Shown: positions 15,470-24,057, counted from the stretch's first letter. The stretch: 32,570 nt of DNA from Hyphomicrobiales bacterium (GCA_028290285.1 JAQGKD010000104.1:1-32570), one strand, 5' to 3'. Program-made: numbers and translations. Notes: generated from the sequence alone by a model not told the origin.

Positions 15470-17367
15470 TGACGGCAGGACAGCGGAAGGCGGATAGCAG
15501 CATGGTCGAGAGACGGTACTCCGTGGGTCCCGAATGGGTGCAGGACGGGGTGGCTTTCCGCGTTTTCGCTGACCAGTGCAACGACGTGCATCTGTGCATC
15601 GAGGGAGAACCCGAACGCGAGATGATCGCCGAGGGCAACGGTTATTTCGCATTTCACGTGCCGGGCCTGCCTGCCGGGGCGCTCTATCGCTACCGGTTGG
15701 ACGGGGAGGGGCCTTATCCCGACCCAGCGTCGCGCGCGCAGCCGCGCGGGACCCATGGTCCCTCGCAGATCGTAGCCCCCGCACGTTTCGCCTGGGCCGA
15801 CGCCGACTGGAAGGGCTGCGAGATCGAGGGACAGGTCGTCTATGAAATGCACGTCGGCACATTCACGCCCGAAGGCACGTGGCGCGCAGCCATCGGAAAA
15901 CTCGACCATCTCAGGAAGATTGGAATCACGCTTATCGAGATGATGCCCGTCGCGGCTTTTCCGGGGCGCTTCGGCTGGGGCTATGACGGGGTTGCTTTGT
16001 TTGCACCCGTGGATCTCTACGGGACGCCCGACGATCTGCGCGCCTTCGTCGATGCAGCCCATGGCCATGGCATCGGCGTCATTCTCGATGTCGTCTACAA
16101 TCACTTTGGCCCCGACGGAAATTACCTGGCGAAATATTCCGAGCGCTATTTCACCGACCGCTATGAAAACGAATGGGGGGCTTCGCTGAACTTCGACGAC
16201 CCGAAGGGCGCACCTGTGCGCGATCTCGTCGTCGAGAATGCGCGCTATTGGATCGAGGAGTTTCACTTCGACGGGCTGCGACTGGACGCGACCCAGAGCA
16301 TTTTCGATTCGTCGGACGAGCATGTGATTGCCGAGCTGACACGGGTGTGCCGGGCTGCGGCGGCTCCACGCAAAATCCTCATCCTGGGCGAGAACGAGCC
16401 GGAGGATTCGCGGCTCATGCGACCGCCGAGCGAAGGCGGCTACGGAGTGGACGCTTTGTGGAACGACGACTTCCACCACAGTGCTGTCGTTGCCCTGACG
16501 GGACGGAACGGGGCCTATTACGAGGACCACCTCGGCAGCCCACAGGAATTTATTTCGGCCGCCAAGCATGGCTTCCTGTTTCAGGGACAGGTCTATTTTC
16601 ATCAGTCGGCACGGCGCGGGCACCCGGCACTGGATCGGCCGCCGCATGCGTTCGTCGTGTTCACGGAAAATCACGATCAGGTCGCCAATTCAGCGACCGG
16701 GCGGCGGCTGCACCAGCTGACGTCACCCGGCAGGGCACGGGCCATGACGGCGCTTCTGCTGATGATGCCGGGTACGCCGATGCTGTTTCAGGGGCAGGAG
16801 TTCAACTCGTCCGCGCCCTTCTATTATTTCGCCGATCACTCAGGCGACTTGGCCAAGATGGTCGCGTCCGGACGCGAACTGTTTCTAGACCAGTTCGAAA
16901 GCCTAGCGACCGCGGAAATGCACGGCCGCGTGCCGCCGCCGCACGGCATCGAAACGTTCGAAGCTTGCAAACTCGACTGGGCCGAGGTGAAGCGCCATGC
17001 AGGAACGGTTGCCCTGCATCGCGATCTGCTGCGACTGCGGCGCGAGGACGAGGTGCTGAGCGGGCGCAGCCGTGAGGGGCTCGACGGCTCGGTCATCGGG
17101 GACGAGGCATTTCTGTTGCGGTTCTTCGGACCGAACGGCGACGATCGGCTGCTGCTGGCAAATTTTGGCCGCGACCTCATCCGACGCAGCATTCCCGATC
17201 CGCTGGTGGCGCCGCCCGCGCGTCGCCGCTGGAAGCTGTTGTGGTCGAGTGAGCATCCCGAGTACGGCGGCGCCGGCACGGCACCCGTGGAGCGCAAGGA
17301 CGGCTGGTTCCTGCCGGGACAAACGGTCCTCGTGCTGAAGGCCTCCGACGAGGACCCGCCTCAGTAA
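15466..17367 (+). CDS. treZ: Malto-oligosyltrehalose trehalohydrolase (TreZ type, GH13)
   Basis: This 633-residue GH13 enzyme fits malto-oligosyltrehalose trehalohydrolase, which releases trehalose from maltooligosyl trehalose. An N-terminal beta-sandwich (about 15-110) is followed by the (beta/alpha)8 barrel beginning VVYEMHVGTFTPEGTW. The catalytic set is complete: nucleophile Asp274 in FDGLRLDATQSI, acid/base Glu309 in LGENEPED, and Asp404 in FTENHDQVAN. A C-terminal beta domain ends near FLPGQTVLVL. It starts at the ATG overlapping the TAXI-gene stop, with GGAGA upstream; 15469 or 15502 are alternatives. TreY, which makes its substrate, is not in the window, so trehalose synthesis would depend on genes elsewhere. 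Its end overlaps the convergent gene by 7 bases. Confidence 0.88.
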   Translation: MMTAGQRKADSSMVERRYSVGPEWVQDGVAFRVFADQCNDVHLCIEGEPEREMIAEGNGYFAFHVPGLPAGALYRYRLDGEGPYPDPASRAQPRGTHGPSQIVAPARFAWADADWKGCEIEGQVVYEMHVGTFTPEGTWRAAIGKLDHLRKIGITLIEMMPVAAFPGRFGWGYDGVALFAPVDLYGTPDDLRAFVDAAHGHGIGVILDVVYNHFGPDGNYLAKYSERYFTDRYENEWGASLNFDDPKGAPVRDLVVENARYWIEEFHFDGLRLDATQSIFDSSDEHVIAELTRVCRAAAAPRKILILGENEPEDSRLMRPPSEGGYGVDALWNDDFHHSAVVALTGRNGAYYEDHLGSPQEFISAAKHGFLFQGQVYFHQSARRGHPALDRPPHAFVVFTENHDQVANSATGRRLHQLTSPGRARAMTALLLMMPGTPMLFQGQEFNSSAPFYYFADHSGDLAKMVASGRELFLDQFESLATAEMHGRVPPPHGIETFEACKLDWAEVKRHAGTVALHRDLLRLRREDEVLSGRSREGLDGSVIGDEAFLLRFFGPNGDDRLLLANFGRDLIRRSIPDPLVAPPARRRWKLLWSSEHPEYGGAGTAPVERKDGWFLPGQTVLVLKASDEDPPQ

Positions 17368-18404
17368 TATTGCTCGGTGATCACGTATTTGATTTCCTTG
17401 ATACGCTCGGCGCCGAGCGATCCGTCGAGAACGCGCTTCACAAGGGCCCCGACTTCCTCGGGCTCTCCGTAGAGGACGGGCTGAAAGCGCGCTGCGAATT
17501 CCGCGACGGCTTCGGGATCGTTGAGGACCTTGCGCGAGACGCTGCGCAGAAAGGCAATACGCTCGGGGTCCGTGCCCGGAGGCACGATGAGGAGGCGTCC
17601 GATCTTGCGGACGTCTTCGCGGAAATCGAGCCACCACGCGGCTTCAGTGTCGATCTTCAAAACTTCGAACACGGTGGGGACATCGGGCATGAGGCTCGAA
17701 TGCTCGCGCGAGGTTACGCCGATGGGCCGCAATTGCTCGCCTTCCGAATAGCGCGATGCGGAATCGTCGACGAGCACCGTGCCGTCCACTTCGCCGCGCA
17801 TCGCCGCCATTGCGAACTCCTTCGACGAGGGATAGCCGATCATGATCTTGCAGTTGAGTTTCAGCGCATGACAGAGCACGGCGGACGTGTCCGAAGCCCC
17901 GTCCGTCTTGCCGTTGGCGCCGATGAAGATCTGCTTCTTCGAGGCGGCGAAGTCCGCCATCGTCCTGTAGGGCCCTTTAGGATTGACGATGAGGACCCGC
18001 GGCGCGGTGTTCACCCGCGCCAGGATGGGGAATTTCGTCAGGTCGAACCGCACGCCGGGCTCATCGGTGAGCTTGGCAAGCACCGCACCTTCGCCGGGCG
18101 CAAGCATGAGCGTCAGGCCATCGGGTGGGGCGGTCCAGACATGGTTCATAGCCGTCAGCATGCCCGCGCCGGGCCGCGATTCCACGATGACATTTGCGCC
18201 CATCTCCTTCGCAAGCCAGGGGGCGAGCATGCGCGAGTAGAGGTCGTAGCCGCTGCCCGCCGCACCGCCGTTCACAAGGCGCACCGTCTTGCCCCTGTAG
18301 AATTCGGCCGGGGTCTCGGCGCGCGCGCTCGGCGCTGCCGCGACGGCGAGGCAAAGAGCAGTGAAGGCACGAATGGCCCAGCGGTGGCGCAGTGCAGGCG
18401 GCAT
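17361..18404 (-). CDS. TctC/Bug-family periplasmic binding protein (orphan)
   Basis: This 347-residue protein is a member of the Bug/TctC family of binding proteins for tripartite tricarboxylate transporters. The signal peptide covers about 1-29, ending PSARA. The mature part begins with the family pattern FYRGKTVRLVNGGAAGSGYDLYSRMLAPWLAKEM and includes VIVESRPGAGM and SLMPDVPTVFE. The ligand class is usually carboxylates, including aromatic and amino acids. No TctA or TctB membrane gene is present. The ATG at 18404 is supported by GGGGAGAG upstream; an in-frame start at 18494 would add 30 residues without signal-peptide character. It is clearly similar to the gene at 20151-21182, with threonine ammonia-lyase and a small gene between them. 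Confidence 0.87.
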   Translation of the reverse strand: MPPALRHRWAIRAFTALCLAVAAAPSARAETPAEFYRGKTVRLVNGGAAGSGYDLYSRMLAPWLAKEMGANVIVESRPGAGMLTAMNHVWTAPPDGLTLMLAPGEGAVLAKLTDEPGVRFDLTKFPILARVNTAPRVLIVNPKGPYRTMADFAASKKQIFIGANGKTDGASDTSAVLCHALKLNCKIMIGYPSSKEFAMAAMRGEVDGTVLVDDSASRYSEGEQLRPIGVTSREHSSLMPDVPTVFEVLKIDTEAAWWLDFREDVRKIGRLLIVPPGTDPERIAFLRSVSRKVLNDPEAVAEFAARFQPVLYGEPEEVGALVKRVLDGSLGAERIKEIKYVITEQYY

Positions 18405-18512
18405 TGTTTCTCTCCCCAGAAGGCAGTCAGGGCCTTGAGGCCTCTTGATGCAGCTGAGGCTAGCCGCTTGGCCAAATGCCCGCAAGGTAGGCATTGGGCC
18501 TGCTTGTCGGGT

Positions 18513-19715
18513 TCAGGATGCGATCACCGGCTGAAACCCGCGCGCCGTCAGCATGGCGAGCACCTCGTCCGCATGGGCGGCATCGCGCGCCTCGAAAACG
18601 ATGTCGACGGTGGCTTCGTTGGCGGCCAGCGCCAGCCATGTTCGCTGGTGCTGCACCTCGATGATGTTGGCGCCGGCATCTGCAATGGCGCCAGTCACCT
18701 TTGCCAGAAGTCCGGGGCGGTCGGCGAGGGGGATGCGAGCCGTCACGATCCGCTTCTCGCGCACGAGTTCGCGCATCAGGACGGAGGCCAGAAGCCGCGC
18801 GTCGATATTGCCGCCCGACAGGATGAGGCCGACGCGTCGGTTTTCGAAGCGCTCGGGATGGGCGAGCAGGCAAGCCAGAGCAGCGGCACCCGCGCCTTCA
18901 GCCACGGTCTTCTCGACATTCAGGAAGAGCGCCACGGCTTTTTCGATGGCCCATTCGGGCACCAGAAGGATCTCGTCGACATTTTCGGCGATGATCGCGC
19001 GCGTGAGTTCGCCCGGGTACTTGACGGCGATGCCGTCCGCGATGGTCGGTCCGCTGCCGCTCAGATGCTCGCCGGTCAGCGCCTCGCGCATGGCTGGATG
19101 CGAGGCGACCTGCACGCCAATGATCTCGATGCCGGGCGCCAGTGCACGCAGCGCGGTCGCCACGCCAGCCATCAAGCCACCGCCTCCGATAGGTACAATG
19201 ACGGTCTGGAGATCGGGCTGGGCCGCGAGCATTTCCAGCGCGACGGTGCCCTGACCCGCGATCACGAGGAAATCGTCGTAGGGATGGATGAAGGTCATCC
19301 CGCGTGCATTCGCCAGCGCCATCGCCTCGGCCTGCGCCTCCGCAAGCGTGTCGCCGACGAGCAGCACCTCCGCGCCATGCGCGCGCGTGTTCTCGATCTT
19401 GGTGAGGGCTGTGGCTCGTGGCATGACGATGAGCGCGGGAATGCCGAGCCGACGCGAATGAAATGCTACGCCCTGCGCATGGTTGCCGGCGGACATGGCG
19501 GCGACGCCGCGCTTGCGCTCGGCCTCGCCGAGGGTGGCGAGCTTGTTCAGCGCGCCGCGTTCCTTGAACGAGGCTGTGAATTGCAGGTTCTCGAATTTCA
19601 CGAACACCTGCGCGCCAGTGATCTGCGAAAGCACGCGCGCCTCCAGGCACGGCGTCACGAGGATCTGGTCTCCGATCCGGGCGCGGGCCGCCTCGATGTC
19701 CGCCAGGCCGATCAT
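18513..19715 (-). CDS. ilvA: Threonine ammonia-lyase (threonine dehydratase) with C-terminal ACT domain
   Basis: This 400-residue fold-type II PLP enzyme deaminates L-threonine to 2-oxobutanoate, the first step towards isoleucine, and often acts on serine too. PLP binds Lys51 in ASFKERGA; the substrate loop is SAGNHAQG (75-82) and the PLP phosphate loop is GGGGL (177-181). A single ACT-like domain occupies about 325-400 (RIPLADRPGLLAKVTGAIADAGANIIEVQH). The short form with one ACT domain differs from the two-domain allosteric E. coli IlvA of about 514 residues, so it could be biosynthetic or catabolic (TdcB-like). AGGA lies 7 bases upstream of the ATG. The gene is 108 bases upstream of the TctC-type gene, same strand. 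Confidence 0.92.
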   Translation of the reverse strand: MIGLADIEAARARIGDQILVTPCLEARVLSQITGAQVFVKFENLQFTASFKERGALNKLATLGEAERKRGVAAMSAGNHAQGVAFHSRRLGIPALIVMPRATALTKIENTRAHGAEVLLVGDTLAEAQAEAMALANARGMTFIHPYDDFLVIAGQGTVALEMLAAQPDLQTVIVPIGGGGLMAGVATALRALAPGIEIIGVQVASHPAMREALTGEHLSGSGPTIADGIAVKYPGELTRAIIAENVDEILLVPEWAIEKAVALFLNVEKTVAEGAGAAALACLLAHPERFENRRVGLILSGGNIDARLLASVLMRELVREKRIVTARIPLADRPGLLAKVTGAIADAGANIIEVQHQRTWLALAANEATVDIVFEARDAAHADEVLAMLTARGFQPVIAS

Positions 19716-19800
19716 CCATTATCCTCGCGAAATCCGCAGGACCAAGATGATCCCGCACGTGGCAGACGGCAAGGGTTACCCATGGGTCCGCTCAGCGTCC

Positions 19801-19825
19801 GGAGCTTTCCGGGGACACTTGCGTT
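19801..19825 (+). promoter_or_regulatory. Imperfect EcfG-like promoter before the 95-residue protein
   Basis: GGAGC (19801-19805) and CGTT (19822-19825) are separated by 16 bases. This is one mismatch from the EcfG consensus, in the usually strict GGAAC. The -10 lies 31 bases before the ATG at 19857. It is weaker than the two perfect sites in this window. Confidence 0.3.
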
Positions 19826-19856
19826 GTCGAGCAAAACGCTCACACGGAAAATCGAC

Positions 19857-20144
19857 ATGGCTGAGAAAAGCGACAATGTGCTGACCCGCGTTCTGGCAAG
19901 CTGGGGGCTCGCCGGCGACAAGCCGGGGCCGATCCAGCCCAGCGAGGAAGATGGAATCCTGCGTTGTCTCGGCGCTGCCGTGATCGCACGTTGGGCCGAC
20001 CTGCCGCGCGACGTGCAGAGATCGCTTTTCGAGGCGGCAGCGACGACGGGGAAGATCGAGCGCGAGGAGATCGCGGTCTTTCTCCATACGCATCATCGCG
20101 ACGCATTCGGGCACCACGGCGCCGGTGCTGGACCGGCGCCCTGA
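19857..20144 (+). CDS. Small conserved-looking protein of unknown function
   Basis: This 95-residue soluble, mostly helical protein has no signal peptide or membrane segment. The central part reads ILRCLGAAVIARWADLPRDVQRSLFEAA, followed by a helix with IEREEIAVFLHTHH and a Gly/Ala/Pro tail. I recall similar short hypothetical proteins in Hyphomicrobiales, but no named domain. The ATG at 19857 fits the protein-like part and the EcfG-like promoter; an in-frame ATG at 19781 with AAGGG upstream would add 26 residues and would be ruled out if that promoter is real. A GC-rich 8 bp inverted repeat (20118-20125 with 20133-20140) overlaps its 3' end and may act as a terminator. It is convergent with the next gene, 6 bases apart. 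Confidence 0.65.
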   Translation: MAEKSDNVLTRVLASWGLAGDKPGPIQPSEEDGILRCLGAAVIARWADLPRDVQRSLFEAAATTGKIEREEIAVFLHTHHRDAFGHHGAGAGPAP

Positions 20145-20150
20145 TGTCGA

Positions 20151-21182
20151 TCAGTTGTTCTTGAAGATAACCTGGCGCAGACGCGTCTTTTGTTCGGGCG
20201 AGATGATGCTCAGCACTTTCTTCGTAGTCTCAAGCGCTTTCTCGGGCGCCTGATAATCAACGAAGCGTTGGGTCTTTTCGCCTTCGGCGATCAGATCGGG
20301 GTTGGTGAGCGCGCGCTTCACCGCGCCGCGCAGGAAGGCCAGCCGGTCGGCCGGCACGCCGGGCGTGGTGATGAGGATGCGGCCGAGGTCGTTCAGGTTT
20401 GCGCGGAAGTCCAGCCACCATTCCTGATCCGGCGTCAGCTTCACCTGCTCGAAGACGGTGGGCACGTCGGGCAGAAGGGCGGAGCGCGTGCGGCCCATGG
20501 ATGCGACGCCGCGCGCCTGTCCGTTCTTCACGTAATTGGCGGCGGAGCTGTCCGAAAGATAGAGCGAGTCCATCTCGCCGCGCTCCATGGCAATGGCGAT
20601 GTCGCCGCTGCTTTTGTAGCCGAGCACGATCTGGCAATCGAGTTTGAGCACTTCGCATGTGACCGCCGCGCCGTCGGCCGGACCGTCGCTCGGCCCTGTG
20701 CCGCCCCAGCGAATCTTCTCGCCGGGCTTCATTGCATCGCCGACGGTCTTGACGCTGGTCTTCAGTCCCGCGAGCCAGATCCAAGGATAGGCGCTGATAA
20801 CGCCCAGATGATCGACCTTGGTCAGGTCGTAGCGAAGGTTGTCCTGTTCCAGCAATTGCCCGAGCGCGGCGGGGGTGCCGTTGACGATGAGGACGCGCAA
20901 GCCGTCGGGCTGCGCCGCATAGACCTGATTGAGCGCGAGAAGGCCGCCGGCGCCGGGAAGATTTTCCACGATGACGGTCGCGTCGAGTTCCTTGGAGAGA
21001 TACGGCGCGATCATTCGCGCATAGGCATCGAATCCGCCGCCAACGCCCAAGCCGACGATGAACCGGACCGTCTTGCCCTTGTAAAAAGCAGCGCCGTCCT
21101 CGGCTTGCGCGGTCGCGCCAGCCGCCAGACTCATGATGAGCGCAGCCGAAAATGCGCGCAGCAAACTCCTCAAACCCGCCAT
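20151..21182 (-). CDS. TctC/Bug-family periplasmic binding protein (orphan, second copy)
   Basis: This 343-residue protein is a second member of the TctC/Bug family. The signal peptide ends near ATAQAED. The mature start FYKGKTVRFIVGLGVGGGFDAYARMIAPYLSKEL parallels the protein at 17361-18404, and so do VIVENLPGAGG and LLPDVPTVFEQ. The two also share a WWLDFR segment and the LPDVPTVFE turn, so they are divergent relatives in one subfamily. No transporter membrane subunits are near. GGAGG lies 7 bases before the ATG at 21182. The ligand is unknown; family ligands are carboxylates. Confidence 0.87.
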   Translation of the reverse strand: MAGLRSLLRAFSAALIMSLAAGATAQAEDGAAFYKGKTVRFIVGLGVGGGFDAYARMIAPYLSKELDATVIVENLPGAGGLLALNQVYAAQPDGLRVLIVNGTPAALGQLLEQDNLRYDLTKVDHLGVISAYPWIWLAGLKTSVKTVGDAMKPGEKIRWGGTGPSDGPADGAAVTCEVLKLDCQIVLGYKSSGDIAIAMERGEMDSLYLSDSSAANYVKNGQARGVASMGRTRSALLPDVPTVFEQVKLTPDQEWWLDFRANLNDLGRILITTPGVPADRLAFLRGAVKRALTNPDLIAEGEKTQRFVDYQAPEKALETTKKVLSIISPEQKTRLRQVIFKNN

Positions 21183-21837
21183 GTCGTAACCTCCAGATGC
21201 ACTCTTTTCGTCGCAAGTTGAGCCGCGACGATCCCGCCGCTTCGATGTCGCCGGGATGGGCGCAATCTACGGCTTCGGGGCGAGCGCGGCAACCTTGGGC
21301 GCTCCGACGCTCTTTTCGCCCCATTTACTTCCCATCCTTCCGAAATGGCGCGCGCTTCCTCGCTTTGGAGACACATTCTTAAGGCTGTGCCGCTACGTCT
21401 ATGTCTGTCGAATGATGGAGCGCGTGTCGTGCTGATTTGGTGGGTTCAGGGAACGGGTGTGCGTCACCCTTGCAACGATCTCGAGGGCGCCCTCTGGATG
21501 GTCGGCGCTGTTCGAGCGTGGGATCCCGAGGCGTCCGTCTGCTGCGCCTATGCAGCGTTGGCGTCGAACGACGACGAAGACTTCAATAACGAATGAGACC
21601 TGAGGCATAACCAGCCCAGATACAGGCGCTTCCAGCATAGCCGGAGCTCGTCAAAAATAAATGTGCCCGGCTCTTGTGCCTCCAGCGCCATTTCCCTAAG
21701 TTCTGGCCATCGATTTTGGCCGGGAATTGGCCTCGCATCTTCACGGGTGCATGCTGACCACTCTACCAATACAACATCGATATCGAGCGGTTCGCGCTGC
21801 GGACCGATGACTGCGCTTATCTAGAAGGACGTCTCCC
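21183..21837. other. 655-base gene-poor stretch before the cold-shock gene
   Basis: No confident gene is visible here. Base composition is more AT-rich than in the neighbouring genes, mainly after 21380. The part near 21183 must hold the promoter of the minus-strand binding-protein gene, and the part near 21800 the promoter and leader of the cold-shock gene. A minus-strand frame at 21548-21769 (73 residues) contains a protein-like patch, WPELREMALEAQEPGTFIFD, but lacks a ribosome site and uses codons unlike its neighbours. It may be a gene remnant. Confidence 0.4.
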
Positions 21838-22050
21838 ATGGCTACGGGAACTGTGAAATGGTTCGACGCAACGAAGGGCTACGGATTCATCCAGCCTGAT
21901 GATGGTGGCAAGGATATTTTCGTCCATGTCAGCGCCGTAGAACAAGCTGGCCTGCGTGGCCTGAACGAAGGCCAGAAGGTCAACTTCGAGGTCGTTTCCG
22001 ACCGTCGGACCGGCAAGTCTTCCGCGGGCAATCTCAGCGTCGCGGGCTGA
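21838..22050 (+). CDS. Cold-shock protein (CspA family)
   Basis: This 70-residue single cold-shock domain protein is a nucleic-acid chaperone that melts RNA structure. RNP1 is KGYGFI and RNP2 is DIFVHV; the start [14 protein letters not shown] and the [12 protein letters not shown] strand are canonical. GAAGGA lies upstream of the ATG, and the transcript ends at a strong intrinsic terminator at 22107-22136, so the gene is a single-gene unit. Alphaproteobacteria carry several csp paralogues, some constitutive, so the letter cannot be assigned and cold induction is not shown. The leader upstream of 21838 could carry thermosensor structure, which I could not resolve. Confidence 0.95.
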   Translation: MATGTVKWFDATKGYGFIQPDDGGKDIFVHVSAVEQAGLRGLNEGQKVNFEVVSDRRTGKSSAGNLSVAG

Positions 22051-22106
22051 TCTGATACAATCGGGACGATCGCGACTTCACCGCCGCACCCGTCGCCTGG
22101 TTCACG

Positions 22107-22136
22107 AGGGTCCCTTCCGAGGGGCCCTTTTTATTT
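22107..22136 (+). terminator. Intrinsic terminator of the cold-shock gene
   Basis: AGGGTCCC (22107-22114) pairs with GGGGCCCT (22121-22128) with one G-U pair around a 6-base loop. It is followed by a T-rich tail, TTTTTATTT, starting at the end of the stem. This is a textbook rho-independent terminator 56 bases after the stop codon. Confidence 0.9.
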
Positions 22137-22430
22137 GACCCGATTTCCGAAGTGCCGGTCTCCGAATGGGGGAACGAAGCGCTGAGACGCATCCAATCGC
22201 CTGGTGATTCGTTGGCGGACGCTGCGGCTTCATAGCCACACCAAACGCAGATAGGAACCAAAGCGTACGCCCAGGAGTTGTGTGGGCAGACGAGATGCGA
22301 GTTCGTCTTGTGATGTGAGGCCTCATGACATCGTCGATCGCCAAGTGCGAGCGCTGTGCGCGCGCATCAGCGGACGTGTGTCTGCGCTAATCGTCACCTG
22401 ATCAATCGGGGTTGGGGCCGGAGGCAAATT
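22137..22430 (+). other. Intergenic leader of the 79-residue protein gene
   Basis: About 290 bases separate the terminator from the next gene. A GGAAC at 22254-22258 is followed after 17 bases by AGTT rather than CGTT, so it is at best a weak EcfG-like site and lies about 150 bases from the start codon. I see no other clear element. Confidence 0.3.
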
Positions 22431-22670
22431 ATGAAGAAGAAGATCCTGGATCGCACTGAGCTCGAACGTGTCTGCCTGGAGACGCTCAGGAGCGCACCTG
22501 GCTATGAGACGCTGGAGCGAATTGAAGTGCGGCCCATTCCGCGCGACCGCCACGACCGCACCTGGCAACTGGCGCGCGTGCATCCCGACCACAGCGTGGG
22601 CCGCAAGTGGGCGCCGCTGAAGATGAAGCTCACCGAGCTTCAGGAAACATTCGATCTGGCCGACGCCTGA
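22431..22670 (+). CDS. Small protein of unknown function (79 residues)
   Basis: This 79-residue soluble basic protein starts MKKKILDRTELERVCLETLRSAPGYETLERIEVRPI and ends with a helix LKMKLTELQETFDLADA. It has no signal peptide and no membrane segment. GGAGG lies 7 bases before the ATG at 22431, a strong site that fixes the start and argues for a real gene. The overall pattern (helix, strand RIEVRPI, strand TWQLARVHP, helix) suggests a small alpha/beta fold. I recall comparable hypothetical proteins in Hyphomicrobiales but no assigned function. It ends 19 bases from the convergent amidase gene. Confidence 0.7.
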   Translation: MKKKILDRTELERVCLETLRSAPGYETLERIEVRPIPRDRHDRTWQLARVHPDHSVGRKWAPLKMKLTELQETFDLADA

Positions 22671-22689
22671 TTTGCCAGAGCGTCTGCCT

Positions 22690-24030
22690 TCACGCAAGGC
22701 AGCGCTCAACTCCACCGGCGATCGCGAGCAGATCGCGATCGCGGCCTGCGGGCGCCGAAAGCATGAGGCCCGTCGGCGCGTCCGGCGCGCGCGACATGGG
22801 GACCGAGATCGAACACCCGTCGAGCATGTTGATGACAGCCGGGTTGCGCAGGATCAGCATGTTCAGTCGCGCAAAATCCGCATCCGCATCGAAGGCTGAA
22901 ATCAACGGCGGGATAATCGGCACCGTCGGATATGCGAGCACGTCATACGCGCTCATGTGCGCTGTGAATTGCGCGATCAACGACAGCCGCTTGCGCATCA
23001 AATCCACATAATCCGAAGCACTCTGCTCGTGTCCGCGCTCGATGCGCACGAGTACGCGCGAGTCGTAGAGGTCGGCATGCGCGCTGATCAGTTTGCGATG
23101 CGTGCTCAGGCTTTCGGGCGCAGCGAAACCGCCGCGGGCGTTGGCCTTCGGGATCGCGTCGATCTCCGGGAAGGGCACCTCGTCAATCAGCGCACCGGCA
23201 GCCGACAGACGCGAAAGCGCAGCCTGAAAATTCCGCGCGACATCCGCGTCGAGATCTTCGAGCACATAGGCCTTGGGCACGGCGATGCGCAGGCCGCGCG
23301 GATCGCGTGCAGTGAGATTTGTTTCACCCATTCCGGCGAGGAGGGCATCGACGGCGGCGCAGCACGCTACGGAGCGCCCGATAGGCCCGATGGAATCGAG
23401 CGTCGTCGAGAGCGAGAACGCACCCTGCAGCGGAACGCGCCGAGCTGTCGGCTTGTATCCGACGAGGCCGTTGAAGGCTGCCGGGATGCGGCAGGATCCG
23501 CCAGTGTCCGTACCCAGCGAGACATGCGCCATGCCGTCGGTCAGCGCGATGGCGGCGCCCGAAGACGAGCCGCCGGGAACGCGGCCACGTTCGCGCTGCC
23601 ATGCGTTTTTCGGCGTTCCGTAATGAGGATTAATTCCGACGCCCGAGAAGGCGAACTCGGTCATGTTCGTTCGGCCCATGACGACGAATCCCGCCTGCTT
23701 CAATCGCGTGACCGCTGCTGCGTCGTGTTGGGCGGGTTCGGCCGCTTCGAGTACGCGGGAGCCCGCGCGCGTGACATCGCCCTCGATGTCGAAGAGGTCC
23801 TTGATGGAAACGGGAATGCCGGCATAGCGCGACGGAGCGGCGCCCGCCTTGCGCAACGCGTCCATGGCGCGTGCAGCTTCGGTGGCGTTGTCACGAGCGA
23901 CAACGAGGAAGGTGGTGGCACCTTCCCCCGTCGCGTCATCGATCCGGGCGAGACATTCCTCGACGAGCTCGCTGCTCGTGGTCGCGCCGCTTGCAAGCGC
24001 ACCTGCAAGATCTTCGAGTGTCTGGCCCAT
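22690..24030 (-). CDS. Amidase-signature family hydrolase (first of two)
   Basis: This 446-residue hydrolase has the Ser-cisSer-Lys triad of the amidase signature family. Lys77 is in PVSIKDLFDIEG, Ser155 in the GGSSSGAAIA motif is the cis-Ser, and the nucleophile is Ser179 in TDTGGSCRIPAA. Family members cleave aliphatic or aromatic amides, ureas such as allophanate, or Glu-tRNA amides. Absence of GatB and the operon context point to small-molecule catabolism. It is cytoplasmic, with no signal peptide. It is the last gene of the minus-strand operon, 27 bases after the cupin gene. The ATG at 24030 has GGGAG 7 bases upstream. Confidence 0.9.
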   Translation of the reverse strand: MGQTLEDLAGALASGATTSSELVEECLARIDDATGEGATTFLVVARDNATEAARAMDALRKAGAAPSRYAGIPVSIKDLFDIEGDVTRAGSRVLEAAEPAQHDAAAVTRLKQAGFVVMGRTNMTEFAFSGVGINPHYGTPKNAWQRERGRVPGGSSSGAAIALTDGMAHVSLGTDTGGSCRIPAAFNGLVGYKPTARRVPLQGAFSLSTTLDSIGPIGRSVACCAAVDALLAGMGETNLTARDPRGLRIAVPKAYVLEDLDADVARNFQAALSRLSAAGALIDEVPFPEIDAIPKANARGGFAAPESLSTHRKLISAHADLYDSRVLVRIERGHEQSASDYVDLMRKRLSLIAQFTAHMSAYDVLAYPTVPIIPPLISAFDADADFARLNMLILRNPAVINMLDGCSISVPMSRAPDAPTGLMLSAPAGRDRDLLAIAGGVERCLA

Positions 24031-24057
24031 GATCAACTCCCGTGTTTGCGTCTGCGA

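Noticed and set aside
15442..16674. A 410-codon minus-strand frame opposite treZ
   Set aside because: It is a composition shadow of the treZ gene, with no recognisable domain.
17370..20144. A 924-codon open frame on the plus strand
   Set aside because: It runs antisense to the TctC-type and threonine ammonia-lyase genes, which have clear motifs. Only its last 95 codons (19857-20144) look like a real protein. High GC makes long antisense frames common.
21735..21775. tRNA-like text (GGTAGAGTGGTCAGCA on the minus strand)
   Set aside because: It resembles a D-arm, but no acceptor stem, anticodon arm or T-arm with TTCRA can be folded around it.
22254..22279. Possible EcfG promoter before the 79-residue gene
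   Set aside because: GGAAC is present but the -10 reads AGTT and the site is about 150 bases from the start codon.
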